NCBI RefSeq assembly: GCF_018860155.1
Contig: NZ_JAHKNI010000010.1
Location: 1 to 64,000, forward strand
Source of the DNA: Nocardia albiluteola
Lineage (GTDB): Bacteria; Actinomycetota; Actinomycetes; Mycobacteriales; Mycobacteriaceae
DNA length: 64,000 nucleotides
Reading direction: 5' to 3'
The notes under the pieces were generated by a model. It was not told the DNA's origin, did no database searches, and saw only the letters and a program-made list of their open reading frames with translations. The position numbers were made by a program, and so were the translations under genes. Below are positions 55,084-63,684 of this stretch, piece after piece. The first letter of the stretch is position 1. Every line of letters starts with the position of its first letter.

Positions 55084-55632
55084 CTACATGGTCGCGGTGA
55101 CCTCGGCCTCCACATCGGGCCATGTACGGGTGGAGGTCACCCAGTCCGGAGCGGGTTGGCGCTGCGCGCCGAACCAGAACAGATGGGGCACCAGCCCGCG
55201 CAGCGCGATGTGCACATCGAGGCGGTCGTCGATCATATGGGTGATGCCGAGCTCGGCGCAGTGGACGGCCTTGTCGGCCCGGGCTCGGCAGAATCTCACA
55301 TGCTCACGCGGAATTCCGGTGCGGCCGTAAAGATCATGATGGTCGAGCCATTGGCGGGTGCGCTGCTCGATGCGCGGGCCGCACTTGGAGATGATCCAGG
55401 TCTCGTCGAATCGCGGCACCAGCCTGGCGAGCACCTCGAGGGCCCCGGGGCTGGGCGGGGTACGCATGGCCTGCTCGACGCCGCCGGACAGGAAAACCGT
55501 ATCCGCCGCACCGGGTTCGGTCGTCGCGCCTTGGATGACGCGTCCGAAATCGACGCCCAGGCGTTGGGGGACAGCATGTTTCCCCGATGTCGACAACTCC
55601 CCCGATCGCGGGCCCGTGAATGAACCGGACAT
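55084..55632 (-). CDS. HAD-like hydrolase superfamily protein
   Basis: 182 aa from an ATG at 55632; a longer frame would run into kdpD. LGVDFGRVIQG is a HAD motif I with the second Asp changed to Gly-Arg. W-I-I-S-K matches motif II/III spacing, and THMIDDRLDVH is a clear motif IV (D-D). With the altered motif I it may be a nucleotidase-like protein of changed chemistry. It is downstream of kdpD on the same strand with a 55-bp gap, where kdpE might have been expected. No link to potassium control is evident. Confidence 0.6.
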   Translation of the reverse strand: MSGSFTGPRSGELSTSGKHAVPQRLGVDFGRVIQGATTEPGAADTVFLSGGVEQAMRTPPSPGALEVLARLVPRFDETWIISKCGPRIEQRTRQWLDHHDLYGRTGIPREHVRFCRARADKAVHCAELGITHMIDDRLDVHIALRGLVPHLFWFGAQRQPAPDWVTSTRTWPDVEAEVTATM

Positions 55633-55687
55633 GGGCTCAGAGTGCCGCCGACATCCGGTGTCCGCAACCGATTTCTCCCCGACGAAC

Positions 55688-58276
55688 TCACCGTCCGATC
55701 GTCGGCAATCCCTTCGGGTCACCGATCATCTCGCCGTCCGCGAGGTCGAGGGCGATGCGGCCGTCCACCGCGGGCAGCGCGATGATCATGGTGAGCCCGC
55801 CGCCGGGAGTCTCGTCCGGGATCAGCGATCCGCCCATCGCCTCGACCAGGCCGCGCGCGAGCGCCAGGCCCAGGCCCACCCCGGAATGATTGTCCCGGTC
55901 GTCGAGCCGCTGGAACGGCTGGAAGATCTGATCCCATTGCGGCACGGGAACTCCCGGACCGTGGTCGATCACCCGTAGCTGAATCAGATCGCCGAACGCG
56001 CTCGCGGTGACCAGCACCCCGCTGTCACCGGGCGCGTAGCGCAGGGCATTGCGAATCACGTTGTCCAGCGCGCGATCCAGCAGCACCGAATCCACCACCG
56101 CGTCGGGGAGTTCCGCGGCGATGCGCACCTGTACCGCGGCCGCGGCGGGACCGAGATTGGCCACGGTGTCCTCGATCATCGAAGCGATGGCGACGGGGCG
56201 CGCGGCGATTCCGAGCACCCCGGCCCGTAATCGGCTCAGGTCCAACAGGTTTCCGACGAGACGGTCCAGGCGGCGCAGGGAGGTGGCGGCCACGTCGAGC
56301 AGATCGTGATGCTGCTCCTGGGTGAGCAGGCCGTCGCTCTGCAGCCCGTCGACCGCCGCGATGGCCGCGGCCAGAGGCGTGCGCAGGTCGTGCCCCACCG
56401 AGTTGAGCAGGGCCGTGCGCAACCGGTCCGCCTCCTGCAGCGGCCGGACCTCCTGTGCGGTCCGGGCCAGCCGTTCGCGGCGCAGCGCCGCCACGGCCTG
56501 AGCGGCGAACGCCTCCAAGATCTTTCGATCCGAGGAGTCCAGCACCCGACCCCGCAGCGCCAGCACCATATCGTCGCCGATCGGGATCGCGGTGACGGCC
56601 TCGTCGGGGCTCGCGCACGGCCGCTCCCCGGCGCTCGCGATGGCCTGCCAGCGCCGCGGTTCGCTCTGACGCCCCGGCGTCACCGGCATGCCCGGTACCC
56701 GTTCGAGCAGCGTTACCGATTCCAAAGTGTATGTGTGCCACAGGCGTTCGAGAATTGCCGCGGCGGTGTCCTCGCCACGCAAGACGCTCCCGGCCAGGGT
56801 GGCCAGCACGCTCGCATCCGCGCTCGCGGCCGCGGCCTGCCGCGTCCGTCGCGCCGCGAGTTCGACCACGACCGCGACGGCCGCACCCACCACCAAATAG
56901 ACCGCCAACGCGAGCATGTTCTGCGGATCGGCCACGGCGAACGAATGCAGCGGCGGCGCGAAATAGTATTCGAGCAGCAGGAATCCGACCACGGCCGACA
57001 TGATCGCCGGGTACATACCGCCCACCAGAGATACCCCGACCACCGCGAACAGGTAGATCAGGATGTCACTGGTCAGCGACAGCTCGGTGCGCAGAGTGCA
57101 CAGCACCGCGGTCACCAGCGCCAGCAGGGCCGAGCCGACGCCGAATCCCCATAGTCGTCTGCCGAGGCTCAGCGCCGGGGAGCGCCCGGCGCCGCGGCCC
57201 CGCCCGGCGTGCTCGTGATTGACCAGATGAATGTCGATCGTGCCGGAGCGCACCGCGGTCTCCGCGGCGACTCCGCGAGAAAGCAGGGGCGCCAGCCTGT
57301 TCCGGCGCGAGGTCCCCAGCACCAGCTGGGTCGCGTTGACCGCCTGCGCGAATTCCAGCAGGGCGGTCGGAATGTCGTCGCCGACCACCTGATGGTAGGT
57401 GCCGCCCAGGCTCTCGATCAGACCCCGCTGGCGTTCGAGATGCACCGGGGCCGAACGGATCAGCCCGTCGATGCGGGTGATGTGTACCGCGAGCACATCC
57501 GCGTGCGAGCGGGCCGCGATTCGGGCCGCGCGCCGGATGAGGGTGTCCCCCTCCGAACCTCCCGACAGCGCCACCACGACACGTTCGCGGGACTCCCAGG
57601 TGCTGGCGATGTTGTGTTGTGCGCGGTAGTTCGCCAGCTGCTCCTCGACCTTGTCGGCCACCCAGAGCAGCGCCAATTCCCGCAGCGCGGTGAGGTTTCC
57701 GACCCGGAAGTAGTTGCTCAGCGCCGCATCGATGCGCTCGGGCGGATAGATGTTGCCGTGTGCCATCCGGCGGCGCAGCGCCTCGGGCGTCATATCGACC
57801 AGCTCGACCTGATCCGCGCGGCGCACCACCTCGTCGGGGACGGTCTCGCGCTGGGAGACCCCGGTGATGTGCTCGACCACGTCGTGCACCGACTCCAGAT
57901 GCTGGATGTTCACCGTGGAGATCACGTCGATGCCGGCGTCCAGCAGCTGCTCGATGTCGCGCCAGCGCTTCTCGTACGGGCAACCCGGGGTATTGGCGTG
58001 TGCCAGCTCGTCCACCAGCACCACCTGCGGGGCCCGGTGGATCACCGCGTCGGTGTCCATCTCGGTGAAAACACCACCGCGATACCGGACCTCACGACGC
58101 GGGACAACCTCGAGCCCCTTCATCGCCGCTTCCGTGTGCACGCGCCCGTGCGTTTCGACCAGGCCGATGACCACGTCGGTACCGCGGGCGGCGCGGCGAC
58201 GAGCCTCCTCGAGCATGGCGAACGTCTTGCCGACTCCCGGGGCGGCGCCCAGGTAGACACGAAATGTCCCTCTCAC
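55688..58276 (-). CDS. kdpD: Osmosensitive K+ channel sensor histidine kinase KdpD
   Basis: 862 aa from a GTG with GGAG upstream. The N-terminal KdpD domain has Walker A GAAPGVGKT (residues ~9-17) and LVDELAHANTPG, followed by a universal-stress-protein domain (~240-360). Four membrane helices (~395-480), a GAF-like domain, HisKA with HDLRTPL (His ~628), and HATPase with NVIRNALRYAP and DHGPGVP complete it. It senses low K+ or turgor and phosphorylates KdpE to induce kdpFABC. kdpE is not adjacent; kdpA is divergent. Confidence 0.95.
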   Translation of the reverse strand: MRGTFRVYLGAAPGVGKTFAMLEEARRRAARGTDVVIGLVETHGRVHTEAAMKGLEVVPRREVRYRGGVFTEMDTDAVIHRAPQVVLVDELAHANTPGCPYEKRWRDIEQLLDAGIDVISTVNIQHLESVHDVVEHITGVSQRETVPDEVVRRADQVELVDMTPEALRRRMAHGNIYPPERIDAALSNYFRVGNLTALRELALLWVADKVEEQLANYRAQHNIASTWESRERVVVALSGGSEGDTLIRRAARIAARSHADVLAVHITRIDGLIRSAPVHLERQRGLIESLGGTYHQVVGDDIPTALLEFAQAVNATQLVLGTSRRNRLAPLLSRGVAAETAVRSGTIDIHLVNHEHAGRGRGAGRSPALSLGRRLWGFGVGSALLALVTAVLCTLRTELSLTSDILIYLFAVVGVSLVGGMYPAIMSAVVGFLLLEYYFAPPLHSFAVADPQNMLALAVYLVVGAAVAVVVELAARRTRQAAAASADASVLATLAGSVLRGEDTAAAILERLWHTYTLESVTLLERVPGMPVTPGRQSEPRRWQAIASAGERPCASPDEAVTAIPIGDDMVLALRGRVLDSSDRKILEAFAAQAVAALRRERLARTAQEVRPLQEADRLRTALLNSVGHDLRTPLAAAIAAVDGLQSDGLLTQEQHHDLLDVAATSLRRLDRLVGNLLDLSRLRAGVLGIAARPVAIASMIEDTVANLGPAAAAVQVRIAAELPDAVVDSVLLDRALDNVIRNALRYAPGDSGVLVTASAFGDLIQLRVIDHGPGVPVPQWDQIFQPFQRLDDRDNHSGVGLGLALARGLVEAMGGSLIPDETPGGGLTMIIALPAVDGRIALDLADGEMIGDPKGLPTIGR

Positions 58277-58525
58277 CCGAACTCCATGATCACCGACTCA
58301 GTGAATGACGGGCCGACCCCGGTGGTCTCCGCCGACGCGCCGCGACACCAGCTTCGGCGTCGCCTCTACCATCCTGACCGGCGGCAACGCCATGTTCACG
58401 GATCGACCCGAAATCCTGACGTTTTGAAAACACCCCCGCCCGGATCTCGTCAGCATCCGCGACACACCCGTAGTAATGCCGCATGGATATCCGATCCGGG
58501 CCTGCGAGGTTCCTATTCTTCGCCA

Positions 58526-60193
58526 ATGGCGGAACCACAGTGGGAGACGGCGGCGTGGCTGCAGGTCACCGCGGTCATCATCATCATTGCCGCGGTGCAC
58601 GTTCCGCTGGGCGACTATATGGCCCGGGTGTTCACCAGCAGCCGTGATCTGCGGGCGGAGCGAGCGATCTACCGGCTGGTCGGCGTGGAGCCGCGCGACG
58701 AGCAGAACTGGAAGAAGTATCTGGGTTCGCTGCTGGCCTTCTCCGGAATCAGCGTGCTGAGTTTGTATGCGCTGCTGCTGATTCAGCAGTATCTGCCAGC
58801 ACCGTGGGGGCGTCCGGGCATGACCCCGGCGCTCGCATTCGACACCGCGGTCAGCTTCGTCACCAACACCAGCTGGCAGAACTACTCCCCCGAGCAGATC
58901 ATGGGACATTTCGGCCTGATGGCCGGGCTCGGCGTGCAGGCGTTCGCGAGCGCAGCGGTGGGCATCTGTGCGGCAATGGCCCTCATCCGCGGATTGTCCC
59001 GGCATCGCACCGACGAGGTCGGCAACTTCTGGGTCGATCTGATCCGGGGCATCGTGCGAATCCTGTTGCCGATCGCGGCGATTCTGTCGCTGGTGTTCCT
59101 CCTCGCGGGCGTGGTGCAGGGCGCGAGCCCGGTCGAGGTGCACACGATCACCGGCGGTAGCCAGACGATTCTGCGGGCACCGGCCGCCTCCTGGGAGCCG
59201 ATCAAGCTGATGTCCGGCGACGGTGGCGGTGCGTTCAATGTCAACAGCGCGCACCCGTTCGAGAACCCGACGCCGTGGACCAATGTGCTCGAGATGGTGG
59301 CGATGCTGCTCATTCCGGCCTCGCTGGTCCGCACCTTCGGCGTGATGGTCGGCGACAAGCGACAGAGCTGGGCCCTGCTCGCGGTGGTCGGATTCCTGTT
59401 CGCGCTGGGTCTGGGCCTGATGATGGGCGCCGAGGCGCACGTCGGCCAGACCGTCGTGCAGGCCGCGGGAGCCGCCGCCGAAGGCACCGAGACCCGCTTC
59501 GGCGTGCCGGGCTCGGCCGTGTTCGGCCAGGTCGCGACCGCGACCGCGGACGGCGCCGCCAATTCCGCCTACGACAGCTTCACCAGCTTCGGCGGCGCGG
59601 TGCTGATGGGCAACATGATGCTGGGCGAGGTAGCGCCGGGCGGTGCGGGCAGCGGCCTGTACGCACTGCTACTGATGGCCCTGCTGGCGATGTTCCTGGG
59701 TGGCCTGATGGTCGGCAAGACGCCCGAGTATTTGCAGAAGCGGGTGGGCGCGCGGGAGACCAAGCTGGTGGGCCTGTTCATCCTGACCGGTCCGGCGGTG
59801 ATCCTGACCGGGACCGCGATCGCGATGACGCTGCCCGGCGAAAGGGCGGCGATGGCCAACACCGGCGCGCACGGGTTGTCGGAGGCGCTGTATGCCTTCA
59901 CCAGTTCCGTCGCCGGCAACGGCAGCGCCTTCGCGGGCCTGAGCGGCAACACCACCTGGTGGAATACCGCGCTGGCCGTCGCCATGCTGCTGGGCCGCTA
60001 CCTGCCGATGATCTTCGTGCTGGCGCTGGCGGGCAGCTTCGCCGCGCAGCAGCGCGGCGTGGTGACCGTCGGCCACGTCGCCACCCATCGGCCCATGTTC
60101 GTCGGCCTGGTCGTCGGCACGACACTGGTCGTGGTGGGACTGGAGTACTTCCCCGCCCTGGCGCTGGGCCCGCTCGCCGACGGCCTGCATTGA
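58526..60193 (+). CDS. kdpA: Potassium-transporting ATPase K+-binding subunit KdpA
   Basis: 555 aa, of normal KdpA length, with ~10 membrane helices and K+ selectivity-filter-like loops (VTNTSWQNY; SGDGGGAFNVNSAHPFENP; FTSSVAGNGSAFAG). KdpA forms the K+ channel-like subunit of the KdpFABC pump and needs the P-type ATPase KdpB for active uptake. Here no kdpB or kdpC follows; a 10-bp-stem hairpin begins 8 nt after the stop. No KdpF-like micro-ORF is evident in the ~250-bp gap before it. The start ATG has only a weak GAGG site. Confidence 0.92.
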   Translation: MAEPQWETAAWLQVTAVIIIIAAVHVPLGDYMARVFTSSRDLRAERAIYRLVGVEPRDEQNWKKYLGSLLAFSGISVLSLYALLLIQQYLPAPWGRPGMTPALAFDTAVSFVTNTSWQNYSPEQIMGHFGLMAGLGVQAFASAAVGICAAMALIRGLSRHRTDEVGNFWVDLIRGIVRILLPIAAILSLVFLLAGVVQGASPVEVHTITGGSQTILRAPAASWEPIKLMSGDGGGAFNVNSAHPFENPTPWTNVLEMVAMLLIPASLVRTFGVMVGDKRQSWALLAVVGFLFALGLGLMMGAEAHVGQTVVQAAGAAAEGTETRFGVPGSAVFGQVATATADGAANSAYDSFTSFGGAVLMGNMMLGEVAPGGAGSGLYALLLMALLAMFLGGLMVGKTPEYLQKRVGARETKLVGLFILTGPAVILTGTAIAMTLPGERAAMANTGAHGLSEALYAFTSSVAGNGSAFAGLSGNTTWWNTALAVAMLLGRYLPMIFVLALAGSFAAQQRGVVTVGHVATHRPMFVGLVVGTTLVVVGLEYFPALALGPLADGLH

Positions 60194-60200
60194 CCGAAAC

Positions 60201-60231
60201 CCGTTGGGCGGCATGGCCTGTCGCCCAACGG
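60201..60231 (+). terminator. Hairpin terminator directly after kdpA
   Basis: CCGTTGGGCG pairs perfectly with CGCCCAACGG around an 11-nt loop, starting 8 nt past the kdpA stop. It suggests that the kdpA transcript ends here. Confidence 0.72.
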
Positions 60232-60316
60232 TGGTGCGACACTCAGGACACCATCAGGACGCCGAATCCGGGAACTACGGCGTTCGACTGCGAATTACAG
60301 CAAGGCCGGTTTCATC

Positions 60317-60571
60317 ATGGCGTTCCGCCACGCCGATCGACGCGTCGCCCGCGAGATGGGCCTGCCGTTCGGCCCCTGCGATCTCGCGCGGGTCGCGGTG
60401 ACCGCCCCGTTCCTGATCGGACGGCTGCTGGTCGTGATGGGCGCGACCCTCGTGCGCAGGTTGCGCCCACTCGTCGACCGGTACGTCGCCCGGCTCGTCG
60501 AGCGCCGGTTGGCGACCTACGGAAATCCCGAATTCGTCACCGATTCAAGGACTTACACTCCTGCAGGTTGA
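60317..60571 (+). CDS. Small hypothetical protein with one hydrophobic helix
   Basis: 84 aa: a basic N-terminus, a hydrophobic stretch (VAVTAPFLIGRLLVVMGATL), then an Arg-rich amphipathic end. The ribosome site is weak (AAGGCC). It is separated from kdpA by the hairpin. It could be a small membrane protein or a chance frame; codon bias is acceptable. Confidence 0.4.
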   Translation: MAFRHADRRVAREMGLPFGPCDLARVAVTAPFLIGRLLVVMGATLVRRLRPLVDRYVARLVERRLATYGNPEFVTDSRTYTPAG

Positions 60572-60612
60572 TCACCCGCACGCATCCCTGACCGATAACT
60601 GTCACCACCGAT

Positions 60613-60642
60613 TTCACCCGCCGCCCCTTGCGGGCGGGTGAA
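60613..60642. terminator. Hairpin terminator between convergent genes
   Basis: TTCACCCGCC pairs perfectly with GGCGGGTGAA around a 10-nt loop, in the gap between the small plus-strand ORF and the 3' end of the erythromycin-esterase-like gene. Confidence 0.62.
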
Positions 60643-60732
60643 CAGGCGCACACCGCGACGATCGCGCGTCGGCCACGGCCGGCGCGGCGGGGAGAGCGTC
60701 TCATTGCGAACATCATCCGACATCGCGTGTGG

Positions 60733-61923
60733 TTACCAGTATTTGTGCTGCTTTCCGTCGGTATCGGCAATGAAGACAACAGCATCGGCGCGCTCGACCT
60801 CCGACGGTTGCAGTACGAGGTGACCGGGCACGATCGGTTCGCCGGCGCGGATCGACGGAGGAAGCGCGGCAAGCAATTCCGGCACCGGGAACATCGCGCG
60901 ACGGGTGGTCGCCTCGGCCAGCCTCGCCTGCAGCGTGCCGGGATCGCTGCCCGGCCGGGCGTCGCTGGCCACGAACACGTAGCGCCCGCCCAGCGCGAGC
61001 TCGACCAGCGCGCCGGCGTTCCCCCAGCTCGCCTCGCCGGACGGATGACGTTGCAGGTGATGGTTGTGCGCGAACACCATGCTGGGCCCGCGTCGCCGCT
61101 CCCGCGCGCGCATCGCGAGCAGGTTCTCGGCCATCATCTCCGAGCGCACGCTGCCCAGGGTTTCGATGCGATCGGGCGCGGCAAGGGCCATTGCCGCGTG
61201 ATAGCGGAGCAGGCCGACGGCGGTGCGGGCGTGGGCAACCGCGAGGTCGTAACCCGCCGGGTCGGCGGGGCGCAGGCCGGGGCCCACGCGGTGCAGCGCG
61301 GCGGCGAGGTCGTCGGCGACGATGCGCAGCGCGCGGGCGCGTTCGGAGTTGCCGATCGACGCCGCCGGGTCGAACATCGCGGCCTCGTTCGACCAGTCCG
61401 AATCCGGCCCGAGCAGCGCATCGAGATCGCGGGCCGATTCCGGTCGCTGTGCGGCGGGCAGATGGTCGACGACGGTGGACAGTGCGCGTCGCGGGCTCGG
61501 CGCGGCGTAGAACTCCAGCGGCGCGTCGAAGCCGTAGAAGCGCACCCGATCCCCCGGCTCGCGATCGGCGTTGTGCGCCCGGAGCCATTCGACGAGTTCG
61601 CGATTGCCCGGAATGTCGCCGAAGCCGTGGCTGAATCCGGTCGTGAGCACCTCCTCGATCGCCGCCGCACCCCCGTTGACGTAGTCGTCGACGAGCGAGG
61701 CGGCGAAGACATCGGTCTCCAGTGCGATCGACCGGCATCCGCGCTCGACGAGATGGGCGAGGATGTCGTTGCGCAGCAAGGGAAATGCGACGATGCCGTG
61801 GGTCGGCTCGCCGAGGGCGAACAGGGCGGGCGGCTCGGCGAGCAGTTCGTCGAGGGCACGGCCCAGGCCCGCCGGGTCGTCGAGTTGGCGCGCCATCGGA
61901 CGCAGTGAGGTGGCAGCAGACAT
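60733..61923 (-). CDS. Erythromycin esterase-family protein
   Basis: 396 aa. GEPTHG (residues 38-43), SIALETDVFAA, FYGFDAP and FAHNHHLQRH match the Ere/EreA-like family, whose members hydrolyse macrolide lactones or related esters using the conserved Glu and His residues; those are present here. GAAGGGG lies ahead of the ATG. Many family members in actinomycetes have unknown substrates, so macrolide resistance is possible but not shown. It is divergent from a MerR-type regulator across a 113-bp gap with a palindrome, which suggests drug-inducible control. Confidence 0.85.
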   Translation of the reverse strand: MSAATSLRPMARQLDDPAGLGRALDELLAEPPALFALGEPTHGIVAFPLLRNDILAHLVERGCRSIALETDVFAASLVDDYVNGGAAAIEEVLTTGFSHGFGDIPGNRELVEWLRAHNADREPGDRVRFYGFDAPLEFYAAPSPRRALSTVVDHLPAAQRPESARDLDALLGPDSDWSNEAAMFDPAASIGNSERARALRIVADDLAAALHRVGPGLRPADPAGYDLAVAHARTAVGLLRYHAAMALAAPDRIETLGSVRSEMMAENLLAMRARERRRGPSMVFAHNHHLQRHPSGEASWGNAGALVELALGGRYVFVASDARPGSDPGTLQARLAEATTRRAMFPVPELLAALPPSIRAGEPIVPGHLVLQPSEVERADAVVFIADTDGKQHKYW

Positions 61924-61974
61924 GAAAGACCCCTTCGAGTAGCAACTCCCCTCGACGATATCGTTGAAGAATCG

Positions 61975-61989
61975 TGTGAGACTTTCACA
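61975..61989. promoter_or_regulatory. Inverted repeat in the esterase/MerR divergent promoter
   Basis: TGTGA-GACTT-TCACA is a perfect 5-bp inverted repeat, 48 nt before the regulator's start and 52 nt before the esterase's start. It is a likely operator for the adjacent MerR-type protein. Confidence 0.5.
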
Positions 61990-62036
61990 ACGTTCACCGA
62001 TGTTCGATAGCCCGAAGCCTCAATCGGAGGTGCACC

Positions 62037-62765
62037 CTGCGACCCATCGATCTCGCCCGGGAACACGGCCTGTCCGCCCAGGCGATCCGCAACTACGACG
62101 ATGCCGGAATCCTCCCGACGACCGCGCGCAGCGAGACCGGATACCGGCGCTACACGCCCCTGCACGCGCAGGCCCTGCGCGCCTTCCTCACCCTGCGCAG
62201 CGGTCACGGGCACCAGCAGGCGACCGAAATCATGCGCGCGGTGAACCAGGGCGATGCCGAATCCGCCTACCGGCTCATCGATGCCGCGCACGTCGCGCTG
62301 CGCACCGAACGCAGCACCCGCACCGAGGTCGCCGCCGCACTGGGCACGCTGTCCACCGGCACTCCCCGGATCGCTGGTCCGCCGCTGACCGTGGGCGAAC
62401 TCGCGCGCCGGCTCGGCGTGCACCCGGCAACGCTGCGCACCTGGGAGTCCGAGGGCATCCTGCACCCCGAACGCGACAAGGCGACCGGCTACCGCACATA
62501 CGGTCCGGACGCCGTGCGCGACGCCGAGATCGCCCGCCAGCTTCGCCGCGGCGGATACCTCCTGCAGCAAGTCGCGCGCTTCCTCGAATCGCTGCACGAG
62601 GCGGGCGGGACCGACGCGTTGAGCGCCTTCCTCGACTCCTGGCAGGCTCGCCTGAACACCCGCAGCCGCAACCTGCTCGCCGGTGCCGCCCAGCTCGACA
62701 CCTATCTCACCCTGCTCGATCGGGCGCAGCGGCCGGAGGGAGACGTATCAGCCGATCAGGGCTAG
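62037..62765 (+). CDS. MerR-type regulator with two HTH domains (TioE-like), apparent CTG start
   Basis: 242 aa. The first MerR helix-turn-helix (RPIDLAREHGLSAQAIRNYD, then GYRRYTP) begins at the codon after a CTG at 62037. GGAGG stands 6 nt ahead of it and no in-frame ATG, GTG or TTG lies near. TioE-family proteins begin M-R-P at this point. A middle linker is followed by a second MerR helix-turn-helix (LTVGELARRLGVHPATLRTW, then GYRTYGP) and a helical C-terminus. It probably controls the divergent esterase. Its 3' end overlaps the convergent reductase by 18 bp. Confidence 0.78.
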   Translation: MRPIDLAREHGLSAQAIRNYDDAGILPTTARSETGYRRYTPLHAQALRAFLTLRSGHGHQQATEIMRAVNQGDAESAYRLIDAAHVALRTERSTRTEVAAALGTLSTGTPRIAGPPLTVGELARRLGVHPATLRTWESEGILHPERDKATGYRTYGPDAVRDAEIARQLRRGGYLLQQVARFLESLHEAGGTDALSAFLDSWQARLNTRSRNLLAGAAQLDTYLTLLDRAQRPEGDVSADQG

Positions 62766-63590
62766 ATCCTCGTCGGTGAGCTTCAGGCTTCCGGCTGCGA
62801 TGTTCTCTTCCAGATGCTTCGGGTCCGAGGTGCCGGGGATCAGGAGGATCACCGGGGAACGGGCCAGGAGCCAGGCCAGGGCGACCTGCTGGGGGGAAGC
62901 GTTGTGGCGGGTGGCCACGGTGTCGAGGTGTTCGGTCAGCAGGGGCGCGAAACCGCCCACCGGGAAGAACGGGACGAAGGCGATTCCCGCCTCCTCGCAC
63001 GCCTCGATCAACGGGTCGTCGCCGCGCATAGCGACGTTGTAGGCGTTCTGCACGCAGACGAAGGGAGCGAGGTCGCGAGCCTGGTCGAACTGGGCGCGGG
63101 TGATGTTGGAGATGCCCAGGTGCTTGATCAGGCCCTCTTCCTGAAGTTTCGCCAGCGCGGTGAGCGGCTCGGCCAGGGAACCCTCGGCCGGGGCCAGGTT
63201 GTCGCCGACACGGAGGTTCACCACGTCGATCTGGTCGATGCCGAGGGTCTCGAGGTTGATCTCGACGTTCTTGCGCAGGCCGTCGGGGGTCAGGCCGGGG
63301 TCGATTGCGGCGAACTTGGTAACCAGGACCAGGTCGTCCGGATACGGGTGCAGGGCCTCACGGATCAGCTCGTTGGCGTTGATGCCGTCACGGTCGTAGA
63401 ACTGCGAGGTGTCGATGTGGTTCACGCCCAACTCGACCGCGCGACGCAGGACCGCCAACGCTGTGTCGCGGACGGGCTGTTTGCCCTGCGGCCAGCCGGT
63501 CAGCTTCATGGCACCGAAGCCGACCCGGTTTACCTGGAACGATCCCAATCGCCCCGTACCTGCCGCGCGGGCAGAAAATGTCTCTGTCAT
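62748..63590 (-). CDS. Aldo/keto reductase (YdbC-like)
   Basis: 280 aa from the ATG at 63590; the longer frame upstream is not supported. It is a TIM-barrel AKR with NADPH-dependent carbonyl reduction expected. Asp and Tyr of the catalytic tetrad are in HIDTSQFYD and Lys in LVTKFAA. The His site reads VVNLRVG, the Asn variant usual in this subfamily. IPGTSDPKHLEENIAA is the cofactor-phosphate loop. Substrate unknown. Confidence 0.88.
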   Translation of the reverse strand: MTETFSARAAGTGRLGSFQVNRVGFGAMKLTGWPQGKQPVRDTALAVLRRAVELGVNHIDTSQFYDRDGINANELIREALHPYPDDLVLVTKFAAIDPGLTPDGLRKNVEINLETLGIDQIDVVNLRVGDNLAPAEGSLAEPLTALAKLQEEGLIKHLGISNITRAQFDQARDLAPFVCVQNAYNVAMRGDDPLIEACEEAGIAFVPFFPVGGFAPLLTEHLDTVATRHNASPQQVALAWLLARSPVILLIPGTSDPKHLEENIAAGSLKLTDEDLALIG

Positions 63591-63684
63591 GCCTCCAGCC
63601 TTGACCTTCGGTTCGCCACGCGCAGTGATTGGCAACAAGCTGCCGCGGATTGACGCCGAACCTACCGGCCGGGACACTCGAGGC

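Noticed and set aside
58277..58525. kdpF or a c-di-AMP (ydaO-type) riboswitch before kdpA
   Set aside because: No short hydrophobic ORF with a ribosome site and no conserved ydaO core sequence could be recognised.
60628..61908. 426-codon plus-strand frame opposite the esterase-like gene
   Set aside because: Antisense shadow; the minus strand carries clear Ere-family motifs.
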